Below, in pieces: positions 14,211 through 21,135 of a stretch of 21,135 nucleotides of DNA (position 1 is its first letter; every line of letters begins with the position of its first letter). The position numbers and the translations under genes were made by a program. Location: positions 1-21,135 of the forward strand of contig CAMDKD010000046.1 of the NCBI GenBank assembly GCA_945901125.1, in the 5' to 3' direction. The stretch is from Bordetella parapertussis (GTDB lineage Bacteria > Pseudomonadota > Gammaproteobacteria > Burkholderiales > Burkholderiaceae_C). Below the pieces are notes generated by a model that did no database searches, was not told the DNA's origin, and saw only the letters and a program-made list of their open reading frames with translations.

Positions 14211-16286
14211 CTACTTGGCTGGTGCCGCAGCCGGCTGATTGCTGCGTATGCCCATAGCAGGATTGGATTCAAAAAAGTTGTACGGGCGCAGTTCAATCCC
14301 TACCTGATGACCGGACATCACCGGCCAGTCTTCAGTGTGAGGTACATGGTGAAAGCCGATGGTGTACCAGGTCACCAGATCCTTGTTTTTGATCGGACGG
14401 TTCTTCTGTACCCAAGTGGCCAGGGTGTCATTGCCATCGCTGGCAAAAGCAAACTTGCCTCCCGCATACCGTTTGTCCTGGTCATACAAGGTATTCCAGA
14501 AAGAAAACCCAATGTAGGCATTGCGTTTCATCGGCGGGTCCTTTTCATAGTCATAGGGACCGTATGCGGCCGAATCCTTGGGCAAAATAGCGTAGGCAGG
14601 ATGGTGGCCATACACGCCTTCGGTGTTGGTGTTGGTCACGGTGAAGAGCGCAGGCTTGGCGTTGTCCACACGCAGGCGGCCTTCCATTTCGGTCTCTACC
14701 ATTTTCGGTTCAGTCACCCAAAATGATTTGCGCAACGAACTGGCATCGGGCTTGCCGCGCTCAAGCTTGGTATGCATGAAACTGTTGTCCTGGCCATCGA
14801 TATCAAAATCTAGGCGGAAATTGAAATAGTGGTCATGGTTGGGAGCCACCAGGTTGGGCGCAATCAAACTGCCGTATTTGGTGTCCTTGGCTGCTGTCGC
14901 GTCCTTCATGTGCTTGGTGGCCACACCCTTGACCGCATCGATGCCGGTGGCGATCACGTCAATATTGATACTGCCATTCTGGTGAAATACATAGTCAACC
15001 AAATAATCGTAGTTACCCACTTCAGAGGCGGATCGCACCACCAGTTCGGTTTGCGGACGGCCTTCTGCAGGCACCGCCACTTTCTCTGATTGGGCAAAAA
15101 TTTCGTAATGACGCCATGCAGGTTTGGCAGGATTTCTCTCAAACACGCAAATGGCGTTAGGAATCTCCACCGGTTGTCCATTGTCCTGGTGCATCACCAC
15201 AGGCATGAAAGTCGCATTACCGGGACAGTCAACACCAGCCACCAGAGGCGACAAAAACACGCCAAAACCATATTCGCCGCTGTCCATATAGGTGCGCCAG
15301 TACCAGCCCTTGCCCGGATCCTGGTAGGGCACAAACACTTCGGAGAGATGTGCCTGGTAAAGCACAGAGCGCCACTTGTTGGCATCATTGACCTGCACAT
15401 TCGAAATCACAACGCCAGGGCGTTTGTCAGCACGCACCCGGAACTTCCAGATGTCCCACTCTATGCTGCTACCGCTGGTCTTGAAGTTAGGCTTGCTCTG
15501 GACGATTTGCACCGGGTTGACGGCGGGCTTCAGGCCTGCACGCGCTTCGTTTTCCTTTTCGGTGTAGCCCCAGTCTTTTTCCGGCACCGGCACCACCCCT
15601 TCGTCAACCACTTGGGTGACCTTGCGGCTATTCAAGTCCACCTCGGCAAACAGCCCTTCGATAGGTTTGGCATAGAAATTAGAGCCACTGGGGTTTTTGT
15701 AACAAGGCACCTTCATCAGGCGCTTGCCCTTTTCGGACTGCTGCAAAAAATTACCTGCCGTCAACGGCAGACAGAACACCTCATCGGGTTTGAGATTGCG
15801 TTTTCCCAATGCCGCGACAAAGTCCTGATTTTCCAACGCGATTTGCATGGAGGACATGAACTCCTCCAGCATGATCATTGGCTCACCTGCAAGCTTACCT
15901 AGCTTCTCCACTTTGGAATCCGTGATGTTGACCAAGGCCTCCTGCGCACCATCCAGTCCTTTGAAGTTGACGTAGGCTTTGCGCACCATGGGACTGCCCT
16001 CTTTCCAGGCCAGCACTTCGGCCTTGAGGGGTTCACTCAATTCAATCAGCGGGAAAAAGCTCTTGTCATCGGTCAACTTGGCATTGAGCAAAATGGCCAC
16101 GGTCCGGGACAGTTCATCAGCGGTGAGTCCATCGAGCGGATGCGTCGCTTGGGCCTTAGGCGTAGGCGCAACAGGCGCAGCAGATGAGGCGGAAACATCT
16201 TTGGGTTTTTCGGAACAGCCGGCCACCATCACCGACAGAAACAAAACTACAGGTAAGCCCAAACGAGTAGACAGAAATATAGACAT
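14211..16286 (-). CDS. Copper amine oxidase (primary-amine oxidase), predicted lipoprotein
   Basis: The 691-residue enzyme is predicted to oxidise primary amines to aldehydes with release of ammonia and hydrogen peroxide. Catalytic features are visible: the base Asp335 in YMDSGEYGFG, the topaquinone precursor Tyr426 in the N-Y-D motif GNYDYLVDY, copper ligands His484 and His486 in NHDHYFNF, and the third His in FHHVPHTEDWPVM (646/647). The N-terminus has a signal with lipobox VAGC (Cys24) followed by a Ser/Ala/Pro linker to about residue 48, so it is predicted to be membrane-anchored, unlike the soluble periplasmic E. coli enzyme. The ribosome site GAGGGAG supports the start. No aldehyde dehydrogenase or amine transporter is adjacent. 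Tyramine, phenylethylamine or aliphatic amines are possible substrates. Confidence 0.93.
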   Translation of the reverse strand: MSIFLSTRLGLPVVLFLSVMVAGCSEKPKDVSASSAAPVAPTPKAQATHPLDGLTADELSRTVAILLNAKLTDDKSFFPLIELSEPLKAEVLAWKEGSPMVRKAYVNFKGLDGAQEALVNITDSKVEKLGKLAGEPMIMLEEFMSSMQIALENQDFVAALGKRNLKPDEVFCLPLTAGNFLQQSEKGKRLMKVPCYKNPSGSNFYAKPIEGLFAEVDLNSRKVTQVVDEGVVPVPEKDWGYTEKENEARAGLKPAVNPVQIVQSKPNFKTSGSSIEWDIWKFRVRADKRPGVVISNVQVNDANKWRSVLYQAHLSEVFVPYQDPGKGWYWRTYMDSGEYGFGVFLSPLVAGVDCPGNATFMPVVMHQDNGQPVEIPNAICVFERNPAKPAWRHYEIFAQSEKVAVPAEGRPQTELVVRSASEVGNYDYLVDYVFHQNGSINIDVIATGIDAVKGVATKHMKDATAAKDTKYGSLIAPNLVAPNHDHYFNFRLDFDIDGQDNSFMHTKLERGKPDASSLRKSFWVTEPKMVETEMEGRLRVDNAKPALFTVTNTNTEGVYGHHPAYAILPKDSAAYGPYDYEKDPPMKRNAYIGFSFWNTLYDQDKRYAGGKFAFASDGNDTLATWVQKNRPIKNKDLVTWYTIGFHHVPHTEDWPVMSGHQVGIELRPYNFFESNPAMGIRSNQPAAAPAK

Positions 16287-16546
16287 CTTTTAAACTCCCT
16301 CACTGGTTAAATTTAATTAATTATGGTTATAAATCAATGGAAGGTCAATTATTAGGGTGTTTTTCTGGCCAAAAGGGCTGCTGTTTGATGGTGTCCAGCA
16401 GGGCTGAATGTAAAAACCCAAAGAATTTTGCAAATGAAAAAATATGCGGCGTTAGCTTCACCGCACCTGTCTTTTCTATTGGCAGCCCGCGCCATAGCCC
16501 TTAGATTGAAAAACCACCTATGCTGATGCAAACCACCCGTAGCTAG
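16287..16546. other. Non-coding gap upstream of the amine oxidase gene
   Basis: No convincing gene is seen. The part next to the amine oxidase start (about 16300-16360) is AT-rich (TTTAATTAATTATGG) and is the likely promoter area for that leftward gene. A small TGCGG/CCGCA hairpin lies at about 16444-16464. The remainder leads into the terminase-like remnant. Together with that remnant the gene-free stretch runs to 16736. Confidence 0.4.
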
Positions 16547-16750
16547 ATACCCGAGTCAGCTAATAAAAAACCACCGGGTGAAGTACCAAGACAGGTCAAA
16601 CTCACAGACAAGCAAAGCAAATTTGTGAGCTGTGTTGTCGAGGGAATGAGCCTGATAGCGGCATACCGGGCCTGTTATGCCCCGCACGTGGATAAAGCTG
16701 CCTAGGAAATGCGAACGCTTGTGATTCATCAACTGTTCAAGCCCAGGTAA
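16547..16750 (+). pseudogene. Remnant resembling a phage terminase small subunit
   Basis: A stop-bounded plus-strand frame reads IPESANKKPPGEVPRQVK, then LTDKQSKFVSCVVEGMSLIA and AYRACYAPHVDKAA, a TAG at 16703-16705, and then EMRTLVIHQLFKPR to a TAA at 16748. The LTxKQxxFV start and the A-x-R-A-x-Y turn resemble the helix-turn-helix of terminase small subunits. The TAG could be a mutated CAG, since the frame continues sensibly after it. There is no start codon or ribosome site and the rest of the gene is missing, so this is probably a decayed prophage trace. The last bases overlap the end of the convergent 329-residue gene. Recognition is by eye from about 40 residues. Confidence 0.4.
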
Positions 16751-17726
16751 TTTTGTAATCAAGCGAGTGCCCAATGCGCTCTGAGAAACGGGTGACCGAC
16801 CTGGCAGCCAAGCTTTTGTTGAGGCTTACCGGCATCAAAGCAGTCAGCCATTCACCTATACCTTGGGGTTCGCCCTCTTCCTTGCGTGGGCCTGCACTTG
16901 GTGTGTAGCCCACGCTGGCCTCTCGCTTGCCGACCAGCGACAGAAGCTCATACAGATCGCGAAACAGGATGAAGGAGATATCGTTCTGGTGCACAGACCA
17001 ATTTGCCGCCGGCAGAAAGTCGATCAGGTGGATGAGCTGGTAGTTCAGCGCGATCCAAAAGTCTTTTCCATCCATGGCAATGGGTGCGTTGTCTATCACC
17101 CGATGAAAGGTGATGGAAGCCATCGCGTCGGCGCGGTGAGCATTCCTGCGCAACTCCTGGCCCAGAGTGCCGACATAGAGCAGCCGCAACACCGATGGAA
17201 AGGCTTGCACCTGGGTCCATTCCCAAGCTGTCATCAGCGGGTGCAGCGCCGGTATTTTGTCGGCGGTCATGGCGAAGGTGTTGGTGCCTGTTCCGAGGAT
17301 GGAGTGCAGCAGCATCACAAGAGGAGAGTGATTCGGATAGTGCTGCGCGGTGTACTCAAAACAAAAGTACAGGTGGTCGAGGAACGAACCGTCGGCATGC
17401 TCCACGTTGAAGTCACACTCGCGCACCAAGAAGTCCATCAGCCCGGTACTTACGCCTGGCAGCGGGTGCACACTGCGGGCAGCCGCATATTCGGCCTGCA
17501 CGGTGTTGGTCGCTGCGGCATCCCAAAGCGCATGCTTGCCTATCCGTGTTTTCATCAAAAAGCGGGGCAGCTTGCCTTCAAGGGTTTTGAAGATGGTGCG
17601 ATTAAGGTCGAAGTTCGGGATCGGCGCGATCAGGACTTTGCCTGTGTGCTCAAGCGCAGCGCCATGGGCGATGGCGGCTTTGCGTTGGACAGAGTGATCG
17701 GGTGCTATGGCGGCAGATTGCTGCAT
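16737..17726 (-). CDS. Hypothetical protein (329 aa), unrecognised
   Basis: This is a complete frame with a good GAGG ribosome site seven bases before the ATG and chromosomal-type codon use, so it is probably a real gene. The protein has no signal peptide and no clear membrane helix. It is rich in His, Trp and Phe, with segments such as SFLDHLYFCFEYTAQHYPNH (about residues 114-133), HPLMTAWEWTQVQAFPSVLR and NYQLIHLIDFLP that suggest a helical, possibly metal- or cofactor-binding fold. No family was recognised and no function is proposed. It is divergent from gltS across 235 bases. A long open frame on the opposite strand covers nearly the same interval but lacks plausible protein character. 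Confidence 0.75.
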   Translation of the reverse strand: MQQSAAIAPDHSVQRKAAIAHGAALEHTGKVLIAPIPNFDLNRTIFKTLEGKLPRFLMKTRIGKHALWDAAATNTVQAEYAAARSVHPLPGVSTGLMDFLVRECDFNVEHADGSFLDHLYFCFEYTAQHYPNHSPLVMLLHSILGTGTNTFAMTADKIPALHPLMTAWEWTQVQAFPSVLRLLYVGTLGQELRRNAHRADAMASITFHRVIDNAPIAMDGKDFWIALNYQLIHLIDFLPAANWSVHQNDISFILFRDLYELLSLVGKREASVGYTPSAGPRKEEGEPQGIGEWLTALMPVSLNKSLAARSVTRFSERIGHSLDYKITWA

Positions 17727-17961
17727 GGGTGCCTCACTGTTTAGTTCCTACTTCAGGCGCACGATTGTGCAGCAACATACCCAGAGCCACCTAAGTATCA
17801 GTTCATCAATGTTGCACTTCATGTTTGAATCATAGAGTCCCGGCGCCGCCCCCTTGGTGCATGACAAAACCCGCTGGGCCGCCTATGTCAACAGCTTAGG
17901 AGAATGTCATAAATAATAGGGACAGTTCAATCCATAGCATCGTCTCAACAGGAATATAGCA
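17727..17961. promoter_or_regulatory. Divergent gap between the 329-aa gene and gltS
   Basis: The gap must carry promoters for both genes. The gltS side has an AGGA ribosome element ten bases before its ATG. No clear -35/-10 pair, riboswitch or strong symmetry was recognised; a GC-rich patch (GGCGCCGCCCCC, about 17842-17853) sits in the middle. Confidence 0.35.
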
Positions 17962-19164
17962 ATGATCTGGTCTCTCGACTTTATTCAAACAACTGCGGTC
18001 GGCGCCATCGCGCTGTTTGTTGGGGTGTCAATCCTGCGCCGCATGCCCGTGCTGCGGCGCTACAACATCCCTGCCGCTGTTGTTGGTGGCCTGGTGGTTG
18101 CAATCCTGGTGACGTTGTCTCGCGAATTCAATCTGGGTACTGTCAAGTTTGACACCACCTTGCAAGCACCATTGATGACAGCATTTTTCACATCCATCGG
18201 CTTGAGTGCCAGTGTCGGTTTATTGAGAGCTGGAACACGACAAGCTCTGGTATTTCTCGCACTTGCAACATTTTTGGCAGTGATCCAAAGTTTGATCGGT
18301 ATCTTCACTGCTGTTGCCTTCGGAGAATCCCCCTTACTGGGGGTGTTGATGGGTCCGGCTGCACTGACCGGTGGCCCCGCTACCGCATTGGCATTTGCAC
18401 CGCAGTTTGCAGCAGCAGGCGTGGCATCTGCTGAATCGGTTGCCATTGCCGCAGCCATGGCGGGTATCGTCATGGGTGGTTTGGTTGGCGGGCCCATGGT
18501 GACGCGCTTGCTTGAGCATCACCAATTGCATGCATCCACACCAACAAGCACTGAACAAACAACCACGAGCATGCCTGTCCATTTAACCAACGATGAAGAA
18601 AGTGACTTACTGACAGTACTCAAAGGCATCAGCGTTTTGCTTGTGGCCATGGGAATCGGTTCTTGGCTTAGCGGCGTCATGAAATCGGCCGATTGGACCT
18701 TACCTGGTTATGTTGGTGCCATGATCATGGGCGCTGTGATTCGCAATCTAGACGATCAAACCCGTTGGCTCCAAATTCCGCACCAATTGACAGAACGCAT
18801 AGGTGTGGTCTGCCTGACCTTGTTCCTGGCAGTGGCCTTGATGAATTTAAAATTGTGGGAACTGACTTCGATTGCTGCACCTTTACTGGTGAATCTGATC
18901 ATTCAAGTCCTAGCGGTGGCTTTTTTCTGCTGGTATGTGGTTTTCAGGGTCATGGGCCGCGATTACGACGCCGCGGTCATGAGCGGCGGGTTCATTGGCT
19001 TCATGCTGGGCACAACAGCCAATGCGATGGCTGTCATGCACTCTGTGGTTCAGCGGTACGGGCCATCGCCCCGTGCATTCCTGGTGGCTCCCATCGTAGG
19101 TGCATTCTTCATCGACTTCACCAACGCATTGCTGATCACAGGCTTGTTGAATCTTTTGAGTTAG
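17962..19164 (+). CDS. gltS: Glutamate:sodium symporter (ESS family)
   Basis: The 400-residue inner-membrane protein imports glutamate with sodium. It has about ten hydrophobic segments in two similar halves. The first half carries the re-entrant-loop-like GPAALTGGPATALAFAP (131-147). A hydrophilic, Thr/Ser-rich linker at about residues 190-210 joins the halves. The second half has GFMLGTTANAMAVM and RYGPSPRAFLVAPIVGAFFID, highly characteristic of GltS. Length matches the E. coli protein. It stands alone on the plus strand, and no glutamate-metabolism gene is adjacent. Confidence 0.93.
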   Translation: MIWSLDFIQTTAVGAIALFVGVSILRRMPVLRRYNIPAAVVGGLVVAILVTLSREFNLGTVKFDTTLQAPLMTAFFTSIGLSASVGLLRAGTRQALVFLALATFLAVIQSLIGIFTAVAFGESPLLGVLMGPAALTGGPATALAFAPQFAAAGVASAESVAIAAAMAGIVMGGLVGGPMVTRLLEHHQLHASTPTSTEQTTTSMPVHLTNDEESDLLTVLKGISVLLVAMGIGSWLSGVMKSADWTLPGYVGAMIMGAVIRNLDDQTRWLQIPHQLTERIGVVCLTLFLAVALMNLKLWELTSIAAPLLVNLIIQVLAVAFFCWYVVFRVMGRDYDAAVMSGGFIGFMLGTTANAMAVMHSVVQRYGPSPRAFLVAPIVGAFFIDFTNALLITGLLNLLS

Positions 19165-19239
19165 CTCTTGACCCCGGTAACCGAGGATAATCACGTGCCG
19201 ACGGTACATCAATCTTTGATTCAACAGTGCTGATCTCAA

Positions 19240-19620
19240 ATGCTTAAAGTCATTTTTTTTATTTTTTTAATTTACTGCTGCAATGTATTTGCAGTACAAA
19301 AAACAGTCATGGTTGGCGCAGGTACAGCAACTTGCAAACAGTTTTTAGAATCAATTCAGCATGAAAATATTGACGAAGAAAATTCTACGAAAACAGGATT
19401 CGTCAGCTGGGCGCAAGGTTATGTTTCCGGTAGAAACAAACAGCTTGAAAATTTTGATTACAAAATGAAATTAATTCCCGGGGAACATGAGTACTGGAAC
19501 ATTCTGATTTTCGGCTGTAAAAAAGCCAAAGCTCAAAATAATGAAGAGATACCGCTGTCAACTATGCTTGACGATCTTTTTTCAGATGTCTTTGGAAAAA
19601 ATTTAATCAAAAAACAATAA
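19240..19620 (+). CDS. Small secreted protein with one disulfide candidate (126 aa)
   Basis: An AT-rich reading frame encodes a signal peptide (MLKVIFFIFLIYCCNVFA, cut near residue 18) and a mature domain with Cys32 (ATCKQFLESI) and Cys93 (ILIFGCKKA), probably disulfide-bonded. The central FVSWAQGYVSGRN segment resembles small exported proteins of proteobacteria described as Rap1a/HdeA-like, but the match is too loose to assign a role. There is no good ribosome site. Codon use is more AT-rich than that of gltS, suggesting a different history. It is followed after 74 bases by another small exported protein. Confidence 0.7.
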   Translation: MLKVIFFIFLIYCCNVFAVQKTVMVGAGTATCKQFLESIQHENIDEENSTKTGFVSWAQGYVSGRNKQLENFDYKMKLIPGEHEYWNILIFGCKKAKAQNNEEIPLSTMLDDLFSDVFGKNLIKKQ

Positions 19621-19694
19621 GCACAGTCTTTCTTGTATTTCATATGATTTTTGTGAACTCTGCATATACTGAATTTTAAAAAAACTCTGGATAT

Positions 19695-20045
19695 ATGAAA
19701 AAACTCATTTTTATATTTCTAATCAGTTCCAATTTGGCTTATGCAAGCAATTGGGTCTCCATTTGGAAACGAGAATACTTAGAATATTTTATTGACATGG
19801 ACAACGTCAGAAAAGACGGTGCATTTCTTGAAGCATGGACCAAGACCAATCCTCATTTTAATAACACTGGGGAAACCATCACTTCGGTCGATTTTTGGAG
19901 AATAGATTGCAACAATTACACGTCGAAATTTTATACGGTGACCGTTAAAGATAATATTGACATTTCCACTTTTTCATCTAACAGCAGCATCCTGATTTCA
20001 GACACCGGCATTGCATTTCAAATCTACAAAAGATTTTGTCGGTAG
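19695..20045 (+). CDS. Surface-adhesin E-like small exported protein (116 aa)
   Basis: The signal peptide (MKKLIFIFLISSNLAYA) probably ends at residue 17. The mature part begins NWVSIWKREYLEYFIDMDNV, then has AFLEAWTK, an isolated Cys72 in RIDCNNYTS and a final Cys115 (YKRFCR). This pattern (W, Y-F-I-D, W, D-C and a terminal I-Y-x-x-x-C) fits the Adhesin_E-like family of small secreted proteins named after Haemophilus protein E; most members have no demonstrated adhesin role. AT-rich like its upstream neighbour, with which it may be co-transcribed. The ribosome site is weak. Confidence 0.7.
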   Translation: MKKLIFIFLISSNLAYASNWVSIWKREYLEYFIDMDNVRKDGAFLEAWTKTNPHFNNTGETITSVDFWRIDCNNYTSKFYTVTVKDNIDISTFSSNSSILISDTGIAFQIYKRFCR

Positions 20046-20126
20046 TAACCAAATCCTCATCTGATGCAAGTGATCGATTAAGCCTCGGTCTGCCTCCAAC
20101 CAAGTGGCGGCGTTGTGGTGAGTCGA

Positions 20127-20413
20127 ATGAAAAGCCTTGAAGTGTGGATGAATGGCGAGCGGGTCGGGACCTGGACTGCCGTGCAAGGCAAAGACCAACT
20201 TCAATACGACGACAGTTGGTTACAGTCGCCCCAAGCACGCCCGCTATCGCTGACCTTAGCTTTTACGCCGGGCAACCAGCCGCACAGTGGTGCCCATGTC
20301 GGTGCTCGGTTTGATATGCATTGTTCAATCTCTGTTTTCCGATCAGTTTTTTGCGATCAGCCGCCGTAGTGAGCGAATTCGCTCAAAAATTTGGTGTGCA
20401 GCTTTTTGCTTAA
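20127..20413 (+). pseudogene. hipA-like toxin gene, decayed N-terminal remnant
   Basis: From ATG 20127 the frame reads MKSLEVWMNGERVGTW, then QLQYDDSWLQSP, RPLSLTLAF and HVGARFD, matching the HipA N-terminal subdomain (K-x-L-x-V-x-x-N-G, F/Y-x-Y-x-x-x-W-L, P-L-S-L, F-D). Where HipA would continue F-D-N-L-L-P-D the frame is lost and stops at 20367-20369. Matching pieces continue in shifted frames: SERIRS and then EFAQKFGVQLFA before a TAA at 20411. The kinase domain is absent. Full HipA is a serine kinase toxin of about 400 residues. A GTG start at 20115 would add four residues. Just upstream a separate frame ends RSASNQVAALW with its stop five bases before the ATG, possibly the end of a lost HipB antitoxin. 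Confidence 0.65.
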
Positions 20414-20447
20414 GTAAAATATTTTTCTGAAACAACTAGGTGCCGCT

Positions 20448-20488
20448 ACTATGCGCCCACTCCACTTCAGCAGGGGTAGGCGCATAGT
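20448..20488. terminator. Long hairpin after the lipoprotein gene (bidirectional terminator candidate)
   Basis: ACTATGCGCC (20448-20457) and GGCGCATAGT (20479-20488) are perfect ten-base arms. Past one mismatch, pairing extends five more bases (ACTCC against GGGGT, with one T-G wobble), giving a stem of about 16 positions around a nine-base loop. It begins five bases after the stop codon of the leftward lipoprotein gene, so it probably ends or protects that transcript. There is no T-tract on either side, so intrinsic termination would be atypical. Confidence 0.55.
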
Positions 20489-20492
20489 GTGA

Positions 20493-21135
20493 TTAAAAGG
20501 TTATTGTCCAGACAGTGCTGTCGTTGTAGTCGTTGAGCGTTTCTTTAATTGGCGTAAGCTTGTTATCAGCGCTTATCCTGTACTGAGTGGTATCTTGGCT
20601 TGTGACTTTTGAATTAGTGTCTTTCTCGACCGTAAGAATTGATACCAGTGCCGTGGATGCCGTGTCAGCCTCAATCAAGTAACTCACTTTTTTTGTTCCA
20701 GTCAAAGCTGATTTTGTGCTGTTACTGTATTTTTTGAGGCTATATAAATCACCTGTATCACCCACCTTAACACTTGTTGGTAAGTTAAACAGTCCATCAA
20801 CGACGCTATATCCAGAAGTACCGTCTCTTCCGAGAAGGTTGTAGTTGCTATCGAAATAATCTGCGCTAGTGTTATCAAGCGAAAAGGTATTCCCATTTCC
20901 ACTGATACTTCCTCGAATGGAAGTGACCACTTTTTGGGCTACGGCGCTCTCAAAAGTCCCTGACTGAGCTGAACCTTGAGTGAGTGATCCAGAACCTTTT
21001 GCCGTCACACCGTTTTTGGTAATTGAAGCCGAAAAAGTAATTTGAAAAGGCGTTGACACAAATGAAGCGTAAGCTGCCTTAAGGTTAAAAACATTGGTTG
21101 ATACAACTTTGTTTTGAGGCTGTGGCCCCCCCCCC
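20493..21135 (-). CDS. Ser/Thr-rich lipoprotein-like protein, C-terminal part (5' end off the contig)
   Basis: A GTG at 21057-21059 could start the frame, but the frame is open upstream to the window edge and reads G-G-G, PQPQNKVVSTNVFNLKAAYA, SFVSTPFQ and on, so the gene is truncated. A poly-glycine stretch followed by such a sequence is common just after the lipobox cysteine in Burkholderiales lipoproteins; the signal itself is not visible. The rest is beta-rich, with many Ser, Thr, Gly and Asn and repeated strand-like segments (GSGSLTQGS, VTSIRGSISGNGNTF, SYLIEADTAS). It contains no cysteine. The function is unknown. The window ends in ten C (21126-21135), a homopolymer that encodes the glycines and probably ended the assembly. 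Confidence 0.75.
   Translation of the reverse strand, partial: GGGPQPQNKVVSTNVFNLKAAYASFVSTPFQITFSASITKNGVTAKGSGSLTQGSAQSGTFESAVAQKVVTSIRGSISGNGNTFSLDNTSADYFDSNYNLLGRDGTSGYSVVDGLFNLPTSVKVGDTGDLYSLKKYSNSTKSALTGTKKVSYLIEADTASTALVSILTVEKDTNSKVTSQDTTQYRISADNKLTPIKETLNDYNDSTVWTITF

Noticed and set aside
15090..15902. 270-codon plus-strand frame opposite the copper amine oxidase
   Set aside because: The amine oxidase motifs on the minus strand are unambiguous; the opposite frame shows no domain.
16863..17744. 293-codon plus-strand frame opposite the 329-residue gene
   Set aside because: It lacks a ribosome site and plausible protein features; the minus-strand frame has both a ribosome site and better residue patterns, though neither has a recognised family.
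19145..19226. Nine-base inverted repeat TGTTGAATC / GATTCAACA spanning the gltS end
   Set aside because: The arms are 64 bases apart, one lies inside coding sequence, and nothing else marks an element; chance is likely.

Overview
The window reads as a draft contig from a betaproteobacterium, most likely order Burkholderiales and perhaps a Comamonadaceae-like freshwater lineage. This is inferred from the gene set: gloA, apaH, rhlE, dcd, a BMP-family binding protein, a poly-Gly lipoprotein and a PpaA/AerR-like cobalamin-domain protein. Most of the sequence has moderate-to-high GC and behaves as ordinary chromosome. About the first 1 kb and the stretch after roughly 19.2 kb are visibly richer in A+T and look acquired. 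Both contig ends fall at places where assemblies commonly break: an insertion sequence on the left and a run of ten C on the right.

Left edge (1-1072): the start of an IS5-family transposase gene lies in an element that appears to have inserted at a CTAG target. The target is a glycosyltransferase-like gene that is also frameshifted in a homopolymer. An AT-rich gap follows. The region then ends at the 3' half of a threonine tRNA gene, running from the anticodon loop to CCA with exact tRNA spacing but no 5' half. This is the signature of the distal attachment site of an element integrated in a tRNA-Thr gene, so everything left of about 1028 is probably the end of a genomic island.

Chromosomal core (1086-12549): first a small conserved-looking protein. 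Next comes a four-gene leftward operon encoding a Tat-dependent gamma subunit, an FAD/Fe-S GMC dehydrogenase, a ribbon-helix-helix protein and glyoxalase I. Divergent from it is a PpaA/AerR-like cobalamin- or heme-binding regulator, followed by a repeat protein built from about twenty 12-residue units. Housekeeping genes follow: a CNNM/CorC-type transporter, apaH, rhlE, dcd and a BMP-family periplasmic binding protein.

Catabolic and accessory part (12699-19164): a DadA-like FAD amino-acid dehydrogenase, a copper amine oxidase predicted to be a lipoprotein, a decayed fragment resembling a phage terminase small subunit, an unrecognised 329-residue protein, and a GltS-type glutamate:sodium symporter. 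Amine and D-amino-acid oxidation plus glutamate uptake give this stretch a loose nitrogen-compound theme, but the genes do not form one operon.

Right edge (19240-21135): two small AT-rich secreted proteins, a decayed hipA toxin gene, a long hairpin, and the C-terminal part of a Ser/Thr-rich lipoprotein whose poly-glycine stretch runs off the contig.

The observations most worth following up are the tRNA-Thr attachment site and the 12-residue repeat protein next to the AerR-like regulator. No CRISPR array, rRNA or complete tRNA was seen.
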